Below, one piece after another: positions 15,346-23,635 of a DNA stretch of 32,078 bases. Location of the stretch: contig CALIBQ010000049.1 of assembly GCA_938049385.1 (NCBI GenBank), positions 1-32,078 on the forward strand, in the 5' to 3' direction. A model generated the notes under the pieces. It saw only the letters and a program-made list of their open reading frames with translations. It made no database searches and was not told the DNA's origin. How positions within the stretch are numbered: position 1 is the first letter of the stretch; each line of letters opens with the position of its first letter. Both the position numbers and the translations under genes were made by a program. This DNA comes from an uncultured Anaerolineae bacterium (lineage in GTDB: Bacteria > Chloroflexota > Anaerolineae > JACIWP01).

Positions 15346-16572
15346 ATGTTTCGCGGAAGCTCCGAGGAAAAGCGCAACCTAATTATCCTGTTCTGCTCGC
15401 TGGTCATCATCATGCTGGGATTTGGCATCATTATTCCCATCCTGCCCTTCTATGTTGAGCGTATGGGCGCCAGCGGAGCGGACCTGGGGCTGATCATGGC
15501 CATCTTCGCCGCCATGCAGTTCATCTTCTCCTCGATGTGGGGCGATTTGTCGGACCGCATTGGCCGGCGGCCGGTCATCATGATCGGCATCATCGGCAAT
15601 GCCTTGGCGCAGGTGCTCTTCGGCCTGTCCACCCAGCTCTGGATGCTGTACGCAGCGCGCGCCCTTTCCGGCATCCTTTCCGCCGCAACCTTCCCTGCCG
15701 CCATGGCCTTTATCAGTGACACTACCTCGGAGGAGAACCGCGGCGGCGGTATGGGCATCCTGGGGGCGGCCATGGGCGTGGGAATGACGCTGGGGCCAGG
15801 TATCGGCGGAGTCATGGCGCGCTTTGGACTGTCCGCACCCTTCTTTGCCGCCGCCGGCATCTCCCTTATCATCCTGGCATTGGTGTATCTGTTCCTGCCG
15901 GAGTCCCTGCCGCCGGAACGGCGGGCAGGGAAGGCCGGCAGACTGCACACCGTGGACCTGGGCCAATTATGGAAGGCGCTCTTCAGCCCCATTGGGTATC
16001 TCCTGTTCCTGGCTTTCCTGCTCAGCTTTGCCCTGACCAACTTCGAGGCTATTTTCGGCCTGTATGCCCTGCGGCGCTACGGCTACGGCACCACCCAGGT
16101 GGGGATAATCATGACCGTCGTGGGCCTCACCACTGCCCTGGTGCAGGGCCTGCTGACCGGGCCGGTCACCCGCCGCTGGGGTGAGGTCTTGGTCATCCGT
16201 GTTTCGCTCATGCTGAGCGCCATCGGCTTCGCCGCCATGCTGGCCGCGACATCTATGCCTACGGTACTGCTGACCACATCGCTGTTCGTGTTCGGCAACG
16301 CGTTATTGCGGCCGGCGGTCTCATCGCTGATTTCCAAGCGCACCCACCTGCCCCAGGGAATCGCCATGGGGCTGAACAATGCCTATATGAGCCTGGGCCG
16401 CATCGCCGGCCCGATCGCCGCCGGCGCCCTGCTCGATGTCGCCCTGTTCCTCCCCTATCTCGCTGGCGCTGTCCTCATGCTCCTTGGGCTGTTGTCCACT
16501 GTCCCGGGCTTCGCCGGCCAAGAGCACCCGTCTACAGCCGTGCCGCGGGCAGATGCGCAGGCGGATTTCTGA
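15346..16572 (+). CDS. Major facilitator superfamily exporter (TetA/DHA1-like)
   Basis: The protein has about 408 residues and twelve predicted helices. Between helices 2 and 3 it carries the MFS motif A, GDLSDRIGRRPV. The wording FGIIIPILPFYVERMGASGADLG in helix 1 and ALSGILSAATFPAAMAFISD in helix 4 is typical of drug:H+ antiporters of the TetA/DHA1 group. AMGVGMTLGPGIGGVM in helix 5 is the antiporter motif C. The substrate is unknown. ATG 15346 has AGGA ten nt upstream; ATG 15337 is nearly on top of that site. It is the first gene of a same-strand cluster with the phospholipase-D lipoprotein. Confidence 0.9.
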   Translation: MFRGSSEEKRNLIILFCSLVIIMLGFGIIIPILPFYVERMGASGADLGLIMAIFAAMQFIFSSMWGDLSDRIGRRPVIMIGIIGNALAQVLFGLSTQLWMLYAARALSGILSAATFPAAMAFISDTTSEENRGGGMGILGAAMGVGMTLGPGIGGVMARFGLSAPFFAAAGISLIILALVYLFLPESLPPERRAGKAGRLHTVDLGQLWKALFSPIGYLLFLAFLLSFALTNFEAIFGLYALRRYGYGTTQVGIIMTVVGLTTALVQGLLTGPVTRRWGEVLVIRVSLMLSAIGFAAMLAATSMPTVLLTTSLFVFGNALLRPAVSSLISKRTHLPQGIAMGLNNAYMSLGRIAGPIAAGALLDVALFLPYLAGAVLMLLGLLSTVPGFAGQEHPSTAVPRADAQADF

Positions 16573-16615
16573 GGCTTCCGGGCAAATGTTTGCTACGACG
16601 CCGTACCCCTTTCCC

Positions 16616-18046
16616 ATGCATTTCAAGGGCATTGTCCGCTGGCTCTCGCTCGTCCTGGTCCTGGCGCTGATGGTAAGCGCCTGTCTGCCGGCCGATGTGC
16701 CGGGGACGCCGGCGCCCCAGCCCACCGTCCCGCCGGCCGCCTATACACCCACCACCCTACCCACCGCCGCACCGCCGGCCGCAGCGCGGCCATCGCCTAC
16801 GGATACGCCGGCGCCAACGCCGCCCCCGGCGCCGCAGTCCGCGCTCTGGGTATTCCCAGAGGCCGGCGCTTCCCCCATCCTGACGGAACTGGCGAGCGCC
16901 CGCTCTTCCATCCATATGTACATGTATCTGCTCAGCGACGCGAGGGTGATGGAAGCTCTTAAAGCCGCCGCGCACAGGGGGGTGGACGTGCGGGTCATCT
17001 TGGAGCAGGAACCGTTCGGCGGCGGTGCCGGCAGCGCCCAGGCCGCGCAGGAACTGCGAGAGGCCGGCGTCTCCGTGCAATGGGGCAACCCCGTGTTTCG
17101 CTATACGCACGCCAAGGCCATCATCATTGACCGCGCCCGGCTCATCATCCTGACCGGCAACCTGACGGCTTCCACATTCAGCAAGAACCGGGATTTCGCC
17201 CTGCTCGACCGCCATCCGGAAGACACGGCTGAGGTACTGCGGGTCTTCGAAGCGGACTGGCAGCGCGCCGGCATAGACCTGCGCGGCGCCCGGCTCATCT
17301 GGTCGCCGGACAACGGCCGCCAGCGCATCCTGGGCATGCTGAACGCCGCCCAACAGCGCATTGACCTAGAGGAGCAGTCCCTGCAGGACGAGGAAGTGAT
17401 TGCTGTGCTCCAGCGCTGTCTGGCCCGCGGCGTGCAGGTGCGCCTGATCTCTTCCCCCCAGACCCCTCTGGGGCAGGACCCGAACGAACCAGGCCGGCAG
17501 GCCTTGCGGAATGCCGGTGCCCAGGTGCGCTATTTGTCAACTCCGTACATTCATGCCAAAATGTTCATTGTGGACGACCGGGTGGCCTATCTGGGGTCGC
17601 ACAACCTGACCACTGCCGCGCTGGACTTTAATCGCGAACTAGGCCTGGCCGTCACCGACCCGGACACTATCGCGAAGCTGGGCGGGGTCTTTGCCGAGGA
17701 CTGGGCGCGTGCCAGAGTCAGCCTGCGCGAAGGAGCTGAGCCGGCGGAAATTGACCACATGCAGGCCGGCCGGTACATCGGACAGGAGGTCTGGGTGCGG
17801 CTCACCGTCGCGCACGTGTATAACAGCGGGAAGGTTATCTGGCTGATGGGGAACGCTGACCAGGAGCACAATTTCAAGGTAGTCATTTTCCCCAGCGATT
17901 ATCATAAATGGCCGGCACCGCCCGACCAGTACTACTTCGGCAAGACCATCCGGGTGCGGGGTGTGATCAAACTGTATCGGGGCTGGCCGGAGATCATCGT
18001 GGAAGGGCCGGCACAGGTCGAGATACTGGCGCCGGCCAGCGATTGA
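16616..18046 (+). CDS. Phospholipase-D superfamily lipoprotein with C-terminal OB-fold domain
   Basis: From ATG 16616 the product has 476 residues; ATG 16586 is possible, has a distant GAGG, and would lengthen the signal peptide by ten residues. The start is a lipoprotein signal (VSAC, Cys23) followed by a Pro/Thr-rich linker (about 30-75). Two HKD motifs are complete: His165/Lys167/Asp172 (HAKAIIID) and His313/Lys315/Asp320 (HAKMFIVD), each followed by a GN/GSHN strand. This predicts an active phosphodiesterase of the Nuc/cardiolipin-synthase type. The last 80 residues (GQEVWVRLTVAHVYNSGKVIWLMG to the end) look like an OB-fold, often a nucleic-acid-binding module. A surface-anchored nuclease is the best inference; a lipid-acting enzyme cannot be excluded. 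The next gene begins 8 nt later. Confidence 0.85.
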   Translation: MHFKGIVRWLSLVLVLALMVSACLPADVPGTPAPQPTVPPAAYTPTTLPTAAPPAAARPSPTDTPAPTPPPAPQSALWVFPEAGASPILTELASARSSIHMYMYLLSDARVMEALKAAAHRGVDVRVILEQEPFGGGAGSAQAAQELREAGVSVQWGNPVFRYTHAKAIIIDRARLIILTGNLTASTFSKNRDFALLDRHPEDTAEVLRVFEADWQRAGIDLRGARLIWSPDNGRQRILGMLNAAQQRIDLEEQSLQDEEVIAVLQRCLARGVQVRLISSPQTPLGQDPNEPGRQALRNAGAQVRYLSTPYIHAKMFIVDDRVAYLGSHNLTTAALDFNRELGLAVTDPDTIAKLGGVFAEDWARARVSLREGAEPAEIDHMQAGRYIGQEVWVRLTVAHVYNSGKVIWLMGNADQEHNFKVVIFPSDYHKWPAPPDQYYFGKTIRVRGVIKLYRGWPEIIVEGPAQVEILAPASD

Positions 18047-18054
18047 GGCGACGA

Positions 18055-18408
18055 ATGTCTGAGGAAGGTGCGGTCGAATTGGACTTAACAGCATGCGCCG
18101 GCGTGCTGAGCGAGGCCGGCTACGACGTGCAGACCGGCGGTGCTGTCATTGGCCGGCGGGACCGCGGGGACTACGTGCGGGAGATTGTGGTGGATGCCGG
18201 CGGGCGGGTGCGCCTCACCGAAACCCTGCTCACCATGCCGCCGCGCGGCCGGCGGTTCCAGCGCGCCGGCTTTGAATTTCGCTTCCTGCACGAGGAGCGG
18301 GAAATCACCACCGTGATCTGGACAGTCCGCTCGGCACAAGCCCTGCGCGAAAGCCTGAGCGTAGTGGAGGACCTGCTGGCAACCGGGCCGGCGGCCGGCG
18401 CCGGCTGA
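18055..18408 (+). CDS. Conserved-looking small protein of unknown function
   Basis: This 117-residue cytoplasmic-type protein begins at ATG 18055 after GAGGCG. It has no signal peptide or membrane helix. The pattern (LTACAGVLSEAGYDVQTGGAVIGRRDRGDYVREIVVDAGGRVRLTETLL) suggests an alpha/beta fold, with Arg-rich stretches (PRGRRFQRAGFEFRF) that might bind a polyanion. I do not recognise the family. It lies 8 nt after the PLD gene and 16 nt before the tRNA nucleotidyltransferase, so co-expression is likely. Confidence 0.7.
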   Translation: MSEEGAVELDLTACAGVLSEAGYDVQTGGAVIGRRDRGDYVREIVVDAGGRVRLTETLLTMPPRGRRFQRAGFEFRFLHEEREITTVIWTVRSAQALRESLSVVEDLLATGPAAGAG

Positions 18409-18424
18409 TATCAGGGTACATGCG

Positions 18425-21109
18425 ATGATCGTCATCCTGACCCACGAAAACACCGATTTTGACGCTATCGCCGCACAGCTCGGGGCGTGGAAACTGCACC
18501 CCACTGCCCTGCCCGTCGTGCCGCGCCACCCGAACCGCAATGTGCGGGACTTCCTGACACTGTATTGGGATGAACTGCCCTTCGTGCGGCTGGAGGACCT
18601 GCCGCGCCGGCCCATCGAAGAGGTCATCCTGGTGGATACGCAGGCCATCTCGCCTATCAAAGGGATGGGACCATCCACTCCAGTCCGCATTATTGACCAT
18701 CATCCGCTGGCGCAGGAGCTGAACGGCCGGGTTCAGGCGCATATTGAGGAGGTCGGCGCTACCACCACCATTTTCGTCGAGCAGATCGCCGGCGCGTCCA
18801 TCCCCGTTACCCCCATCGAGGCTACCCTCCTCCTGCTGGGCATCTACGAGGACACCGGCAACCTCACTTACGGCACCACCACGCCGCGTGATCTGCGCGC
18901 TGCCGCCTGGTTGTTGGACCGAGGGGCGAACCTGACGGTGGTCAACGACTTCATGCAGTATCCGCTCAGCCCGGAACAGCGGGAGCTGTACAACCGCCTG
19001 GTGCAGGAGGCGGAACCGTACCAGTTCGCCGGCCATACGGTCATCATCAGTATGGCGCGCGCCGGCACCCGCGTCGAAGAAGTCTCCACCCTGGCCCACA
19101 AACTGCGCGACCTCTTTGACCCGGATGCCCTTTTCATCCTGGTGCAGATGAACGAGCATATCCAGATGGTGGCGCGCAGTTCCACCGATGACATTGACGT
19201 GGGCCGCATTGCCTCTGCTTTTGAGGGCGGCGGCCACGGGCGCGCCGCGGCGGCCGTGATCCGCGGCCTATCCCTGGGAGAGGTGCGCGAACGTCTGCTG
19301 GAACTGCTGGAGCGACATATCCAGCCGGCCACCACTGTTGGCGAGATCATGTCCTTCGGTGTCCATACCCTCGATGCCAGCGCCACAGTCGCCGAAGCCG
19401 CGGCGCTGATGAGCCGGCTGGGCCACGAGGGCTTCCCAGTCCTGGAGAACGGCCGGGTGGTGGGCGTGCTGACCCGGCGCGAGATTGACCGCGCTATGCA
19501 ACTCAAGCTGGGAGATGCACCGGTCAGCCTATATATGACCCCCGGCGCCATCCAGGTAACCCCCGAAAGCTCGGTGGAGGAGCTTCAGCGCATCATGATG
19601 GAATACGGCGTCGGCCAGGTGCCGGTGGTCAAGGACGGCCGGCCCATCGGCATCGTTACCCGCACCGACCTCATCAAGCTGTGGAGCACACCGCGGCGCC
19701 GGCCGCCCCAGGCGCAGGACATGGCCCAGCGCCTGGCGCAGGCACTACCGCCCAAGCTGGAGGAAATCCTGCGGCTGGCCGGCCAGCTTGCCGACGAGAT
19801 GGGGTACTCGCTGTACGTGGTGGGCGGCTTTGTGCGCGACCTCCTGTTGGGCATCCCCAACCTGGACCTCGACCTAGTGGTGGAAGGCGATGCCATCAAA
19901 CTGGCGCGCCGGCTGGCCGAACGCATGGGCGGCCGCGTCCGCTCCCATGCCCGCTTCGGCACCGCCAAATGGCTCCCCGACCCCAATGACCCGGAGCTGA
20001 AGGCCATCGGCACGCTGGACTTCGCCACGGCGCGGGTCGAATTTTACGAACATCCCACTGCCCTGCCCCAGGTGGAGCGCAGTTCCATCCGGCAGGACCT
20101 GCACCGCCGCGACTTCACCATCAACACCCTGGCCATCTGCCTCAACGGCGAGCGCTACGGCGAACTGCTGGACTTTTTCGGCGGGCAGTCCGACCTGCGC
20201 AGAAAGCTGATCCGCGTCCTGCACAGCTTGAGCTTCGTCGAGGACCCGACCCGCATGCTGAGAGCGGTGCGGCTGGAACAGCGGCTGGGGTTCCGCATTG
20301 AACCCCGCACGGAGCAGTTGATGCGCAGCGCGCAGGACCTGCTGGCGCGCACCACACCGGAGCGCGTCCGCCACGAGCTGTACCTCATCCTGGCGGAGGC
20401 GGAGCCGGAGCGCGCCCTGCGCCGGCTGGATGAGCTGGGACTGCTCTCGCGCGTCCATCCGGCACTACAAGTGGACGACTGGTTCATGGAAATGGCCGGC
20501 AGACTGCGGCAGGAGCTGAAGCGCTTCAGCCCCCGCCCGGAACATCCCGACGACAATTCCCGCCTGTTCCATGTGGAGAGATACCGCCCTGAGGGGCTGT
20601 ACCTGGCGCTCCTGCTGTACCGCTCCCCGCGAGAGGACGCCGAATCCTTCCTGGAATCCCTGCGCATCATGCGCGGTGAGGTCATGCGGGTGCGGCAGGT
20701 GCTGGCCCTGCGCGAAGCCCTTCCTCAGCTTGAGGCCCAGCGCCTGAAGCGCAGTGAGATATACGCCCTGCTGGAACCCTTCGACGAGCCGGCGCTCTTC
20801 ATCGGATACGTGGTGCAGGATAGCTGGCTGGTGCGCCAGCGCATCGAGCTGTTCCTGCGCCGCCTGCGAGACGTCAAGCCGCTGGCCGACGGCCGCACCC
20901 TCAAGCAGTTAGGTATTATGCCCGGCCCCGTGTATCGGCAGATCCTGGAACGCCTGCGGGCGGCCTGGATGGATGGGGAGATTACGGATGCCGCCGGCGA
21001 GCGCGCCCTGCTGGAGCGGCTGGCGGCCGAGCTGTCCGCCGGCACCCAGCGTTCCACCCCTTCAACAAACAACCGAACATCTCCCACGAAGGAGGAGCAA
21101 ATATCATGA
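18425..21109 (+). CDS. cca: Long-form tRNA nucleotidyltransferase with DHH, DHHA1 and two CBS domains
   Basis: The 894-residue protein has an N-terminal DHH phosphoesterase domain with HENTDFDA (7-14) and DHH at 91-93, a DHHA1 part with GGGH (268-271), and two CBS domains (about 305-360 and 368-421). A class II nucleotidyltransferase head follows (VVGGFVRDLLLG at 465-476, the metal pair Asp481/Asp483, RRDFTIN at 561-567, EDPTR as the ATP/CTP selector motif), with the RNA-binding neck and body after it. Such long proteins are known from Aquifex, cyanobacteria and others, and there some only add the final A of the tRNA CCA end while a second enzyme adds CC. Whether this one adds CCA or only A is not decidable here. 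The DHH part may be a nanoRNase/exonuclease, and the CBS pair may sense adenine nucleotides. Its stop overlaps the lpd start (ATGA). Confidence 0.92.
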   Translation: MIVILTHENTDFDAIAAQLGAWKLHPTALPVVPRHPNRNVRDFLTLYWDELPFVRLEDLPRRPIEEVILVDTQAISPIKGMGPSTPVRIIDHHPLAQELNGRVQAHIEEVGATTTIFVEQIAGASIPVTPIEATLLLLGIYEDTGNLTYGTTTPRDLRAAAWLLDRGANLTVVNDFMQYPLSPEQRELYNRLVQEAEPYQFAGHTVIISMARAGTRVEEVSTLAHKLRDLFDPDALFILVQMNEHIQMVARSSTDDIDVGRIASAFEGGGHGRAAAAVIRGLSLGEVRERLLELLERHIQPATTVGEIMSFGVHTLDASATVAEAAALMSRLGHEGFPVLENGRVVGVLTRREIDRAMQLKLGDAPVSLYMTPGAIQVTPESSVEELQRIMMEYGVGQVPVVKDGRPIGIVTRTDLIKLWSTPRRRPPQAQDMAQRLAQALPPKLEEILRLAGQLADEMGYSLYVVGGFVRDLLLGIPNLDLDLVVEGDAIKLARRLAERMGGRVRSHARFGTAKWLPDPNDPELKAIGTLDFATARVEFYEHPTALPQVERSSIRQDLHRRDFTINTLAICLNGERYGELLDFFGGQSDLRRKLIRVLHSLSFVEDPTRMLRAVRLEQRLGFRIEPRTEQLMRSAQDLLARTTPERVRHELYLILAEAEPERALRRLDELGLLSRVHPALQVDDWFMEMAGRLRQELKRFSPRPEHPDDNSRLFHVERYRPEGLYLALLLYRSPREDAESFLESLRIMRGEVMRVRQVLALREALPQLEAQRLKRSEIYALLEPFDEPALFIGYVVQDSWLVRQRIELFLRRLRDVKPLADGRTLKQLGIMPGPVYRQILERLRAAWMDGEITDAAGERALLERLAAELSAGTQRSTPSTNNRTSPTKEEQIS

Positions 21110-22530
21110 CCACGGAGAGCACCGTGTACGACCTGGCCATCATCGGCGGGGGTCCGGGAGGATACGTCGCCGCCATCCGTGCCCGTCAGCTTGGCGCTCG
21201 AGTGGCCCTTATCGAAATGGACCGCATCGGGGGCACCTGCCTGAATCGCGGCTGTATCCCCACCAAAGCCATGGTCAGCCAGGCGGAGCTGTACCTGCAC
21301 GTCCAGCACCACGCCAGGGAATGGGGCATCGAGTTGGACGGCACCCCGCGGCTGGATTTCCAGCGCTTCATGGCGCGCAAAGATGAGGTCACGGAGACGC
21401 TGGTCAGCGGTGTGGAGCACTTGGTGGCCAGCCACGGCATCACCGTCATTAAGGGCAAGGGGCGCATCCTCTCCCCGAACAAGGTGCTGGTGAACGGTGA
21501 GACCGAAATAGAGTGCCGCAAGATCATCATCGCCACGGGAAGCGTGCCGGCGCGCCCGCCCATCCCCGGCGCCCAGCTTCCCGGAGTCATAACCTCGAAT
21601 GAGCTTCTCCGCCTCACCAAGCTTCCGGCATCCATGGTCGTCATTGGCTGTGGAATCATCGGCATCGAATTCACCAGCATTTTCACGGCATTAGGAACAA
21701 AGGTGACCGCCCTGGACTGCGAGTTTTTCCTCCGCGACGTGGACGAGCAAATCGCAAAGCGCTACCGTTCACTGCTCGCCCGTCAGGGTGCCAATTTCGC
21801 CGTTGGCGTCACCGTTCAACAGATCTCCCTGACCGAACAGGGACATCTGCGTGTGGAGTTTGAACAGCTTGGGCAGGGGAAGGTGGGCACTGCGGAGGGC
21901 GAGCTCGTACTGCTGGCCACCGGAAGATGGCCTAACACCAATGGATTGGGGTTGGAAGACCTTGGCATAGAGATGCAGGGGCGTTTCATCAAGGTAAACT
22001 CCCGCATGGAGACCAACGTCCCCGGCATTTACGCCGTCGGCGATGTTATCCCCACTGCCCAACTGGCCCATGTCGCCTCGTATGAAGGTGAGATCGCGGT
22101 GGAGAACGCGCTGGGGCACAGGCGCGAGGCCGATTACCGCGCTGTGCCGGCCTGCATCTTCACCATCCCTGAGATCGCCAGCGTCGGCTTGACCTCCACC
22201 GATGTGAAAGCGATGGGCATTGACGCCGTAGTGGAGCGCTTCCCCTTCAACATCAACGGCCGCGCCCTGGCCATGGGCGAGACCGAGGGCCAGATTCGCA
22301 TGATTTGTGAGCGGACGCCGGAGGGGCGCGGCGGCAAAGTCTTGGGCGTGCATATCATGGGCCCGCGCGCCTCGGACCTCATCGCCGAGGCCGCCCTGGC
22401 CATCCAGGCCGGCCTGACCGCCCGCGAGCTGGCGGAGACCATCCATGCCCACCCCACTATCCCTGAGGTCCTCATGGAGGTAGCCAAGGCCGCCGCTTTC
22501 GGCGAAGCCATACACTACCGTAAAGTGTAA
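21106..22530 (+). CDS. lpdA: Dihydrolipoamide dehydrogenase (E3)
   Basis: This 474-residue FAD enzyme reoxidises dihydrolipoyl groups of 2-oxoacid dehydrogenase or glycine cleavage complexes using NAD+. Seen are the FAD-binding GGGPGGYVAA (14-23), the redox disulfide Cys45/Cys50 in GGTCLNRGCIPTK, the NAD site GCGIIGIEF, the second FAD motif YAVGDV, and the catalytic His449 with Glu454 (HAHPTIPE). A strong AAGGAGGAG precedes ATG 21106, which overlaps the upstream stop. No E1 or E2 gene is in the window, so its complex is encoded elsewhere. Base composition is unusual for the region: GCCGGC occurs only 3 times in 1.4 kb against roughly once per 100-180 nt in other genes I counted. Confidence 0.95.
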   Translation: MTTESTVYDLAIIGGGPGGYVAAIRARQLGARVALIEMDRIGGTCLNRGCIPTKAMVSQAELYLHVQHHAREWGIELDGTPRLDFQRFMARKDEVTETLVSGVEHLVASHGITVIKGKGRILSPNKVLVNGETEIECRKIIIATGSVPARPPIPGAQLPGVITSNELLRLTKLPASMVVIGCGIIGIEFTSIFTALGTKVTALDCEFFLRDVDEQIAKRYRSLLARQGANFAVGVTVQQISLTEQGHLRVEFEQLGQGKVGTAEGELVLLATGRWPNTNGLGLEDLGIEMQGRFIKVNSRMETNVPGIYAVGDVIPTAQLAHVASYEGEIAVENALGHRREADYRAVPACIFTIPEIASVGLTSTDVKAMGIDAVVERFPFNINGRALAMGETEGQIRMICERTPEGRGGKVLGVHIMGPRASDLIAEAALAIQAGLTARELAETIHAHPTIPEVLMEVAKAAAFGEAIHYRKV

Positions 22531-22552
22531 GCCGGCCGGCATTCGGCTTCCT

Positions 22553-22599
22553 GGCCCTCCGGTCCGCGTCTCCGCCGGCGACGCTTTCCCCGGAGGGCC
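22553..22599 (+). terminator. Large stem-loop between lpd and the YitT-like gene
   Basis: A perfect 10-bp stem, GGCCCTCCGG (22553-22562) and CCGGAGGGCC (22590-22599), encloses a second small stem (GCGTC/GACGC). It lies 23 nt after the lpd stop. Only two T follow, so it is not a classic intrinsic terminator; it may end, slow or protect the transcript. It could equally be an interspersed palindrome. Confidence 0.4.
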
Positions 22600-22643
22600 T
22601 TACCATCTCCAGCAGTGACACCCCTTGCGACGGAGGGAGAGAT

Positions 22644-23540
22644 ATGGGGACGTTTCATATCGACGGCATCTCCTGGCGGTGGCAGGATGCGCCGCGCATC
22701 CTGCTGGAATACCTGATCATCACCGCCGGCGCCTTCCTGGTGGCGCTGGCGGCCGACGTCTTCCTCATCCCTAACCAGGTGGTCTCCGGCGGCATCACCG
22801 GCGTAGCCATCATCCTGTACTACCTCATCGGCACGCCGGTGGGCGTCGTGACCCTGCTGTTGAACATCCCGCTGTTCATTGCCGGCGTGCGTTGGGGCGG
22901 CGGCCTGACCACCGGCATCCGCACGGTATATGCGGTCATCATCATGTCCTTTTTCATAGACTTTCTGCAGGGTCGGGTGCCGGCGGTAACGCGCGACCCC
23001 CTGCTGTACACCATTTACGGCGGCATCATAGACGGCTTGGGGCTGGGGCTGGTGCTCCGCTTCCGCGGCACCACCGGCGGCACGGACATCATCGCCCGCC
23101 TGGCCAAACGCTTCATGGGGCTGAACTACGGCTTCACCCTGCTCATCACCAATGTCATCGTGCTGGGGGCCGCGGCATTTATCTTCGGGATGGAGCCGGC
23201 GATGTACGCCATCATCCTGGCCGCCATCTCCAGCAAGGTCATTGACCTAGTGCAGGAAGGCGTCCAATCAGCCCGCGCCGCCGTCATCGTCACCCATCGG
23301 CCGTATGAGGTGCGGCAGGCCATCCTGCGCGAGCTGGAGCGGGGCGTGACGGTGCTCGAAGGGCGCGGCGGATATACCGGCATACGGCGGGAGGTCCTGC
23401 TGTGCGCGGTCCAGCGCAACGAGATCAGCCGGCTGAAATACATCCTCCACCAAGTGGACCCCGATGCCTTTGTCATCATCCACGCCGTGCATGAGGTGTT
23501 GGGTGAAGGATTCCAGGATATCCGGCTGGCGGAACTGTAA
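22644..23540 (+). CDS. YitT-family membrane protein (YitT_membrane plus DUF2179)
   Basis: The 298-residue protein follows GGAGGGAG. It has five to six membrane helices (about 20-195). The typical wording is FLIPNQVVSGGITGVAIILYYL, LRFRGTTGGTDIIARL and KVIDLVQEGVQSARAAVIVT. The C-terminal soluble DUF2179 domain (about 205-290) contains LERGVTVLEGRGGYTGIRREVLLCAV and DPDAFVIIHAVHEVLGEGF. The family is widespread in bacteria, and its transport role is not established. It is probably transcribed alone or as the end of the upstream cluster, and a short GC-rich hairpin (GACGGT/ACCGTC, 23544-23564) follows the stop. Confidence 0.92.
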   Translation: MGTFHIDGISWRWQDAPRILLEYLIITAGAFLVALAADVFLIPNQVVSGGITGVAIILYYLIGTPVGVVTLLLNIPLFIAGVRWGGGLTTGIRTVYAVIIMSFFIDFLQGRVPAVTRDPLLYTIYGGIIDGLGLGLVLRFRGTTGGTDIIARLAKRFMGLNYGFTLLITNVIVLGAAAFIFGMEPAMYAIILAAISSKVIDLVQEGVQSARAAVIVTHRPYEVRQAILRELERGVTVLEGRGGYTGIRREVLLCAVQRNEISRLKYILHQVDPDAFVIIHAVHEVLGEGFQDIRLAEL

Positions 23541-23567
23541 CCCGACGGTCCCCGGTGAACCGTCCCC

Positions 23568-23596
23568 TTGCCGCGGAGCGCCGGCTGTGGTATCAT
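23568..23596 (+). promoter_or_regulatory. Promoter of the AmrS-type gene
   Basis: TTGCCG (23568-23573), 17 nt and TATCAT (23591-23596) stand about 40 nt before ATG 23636. The boxes match the consensus at 4 and 5 of 6 positions. Confidence 0.6.
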
Positions 23597-23635
23597 TTCT
23601 TCAGACGGCTTTGCGCAATCAGTTGGGGAGGCAAA

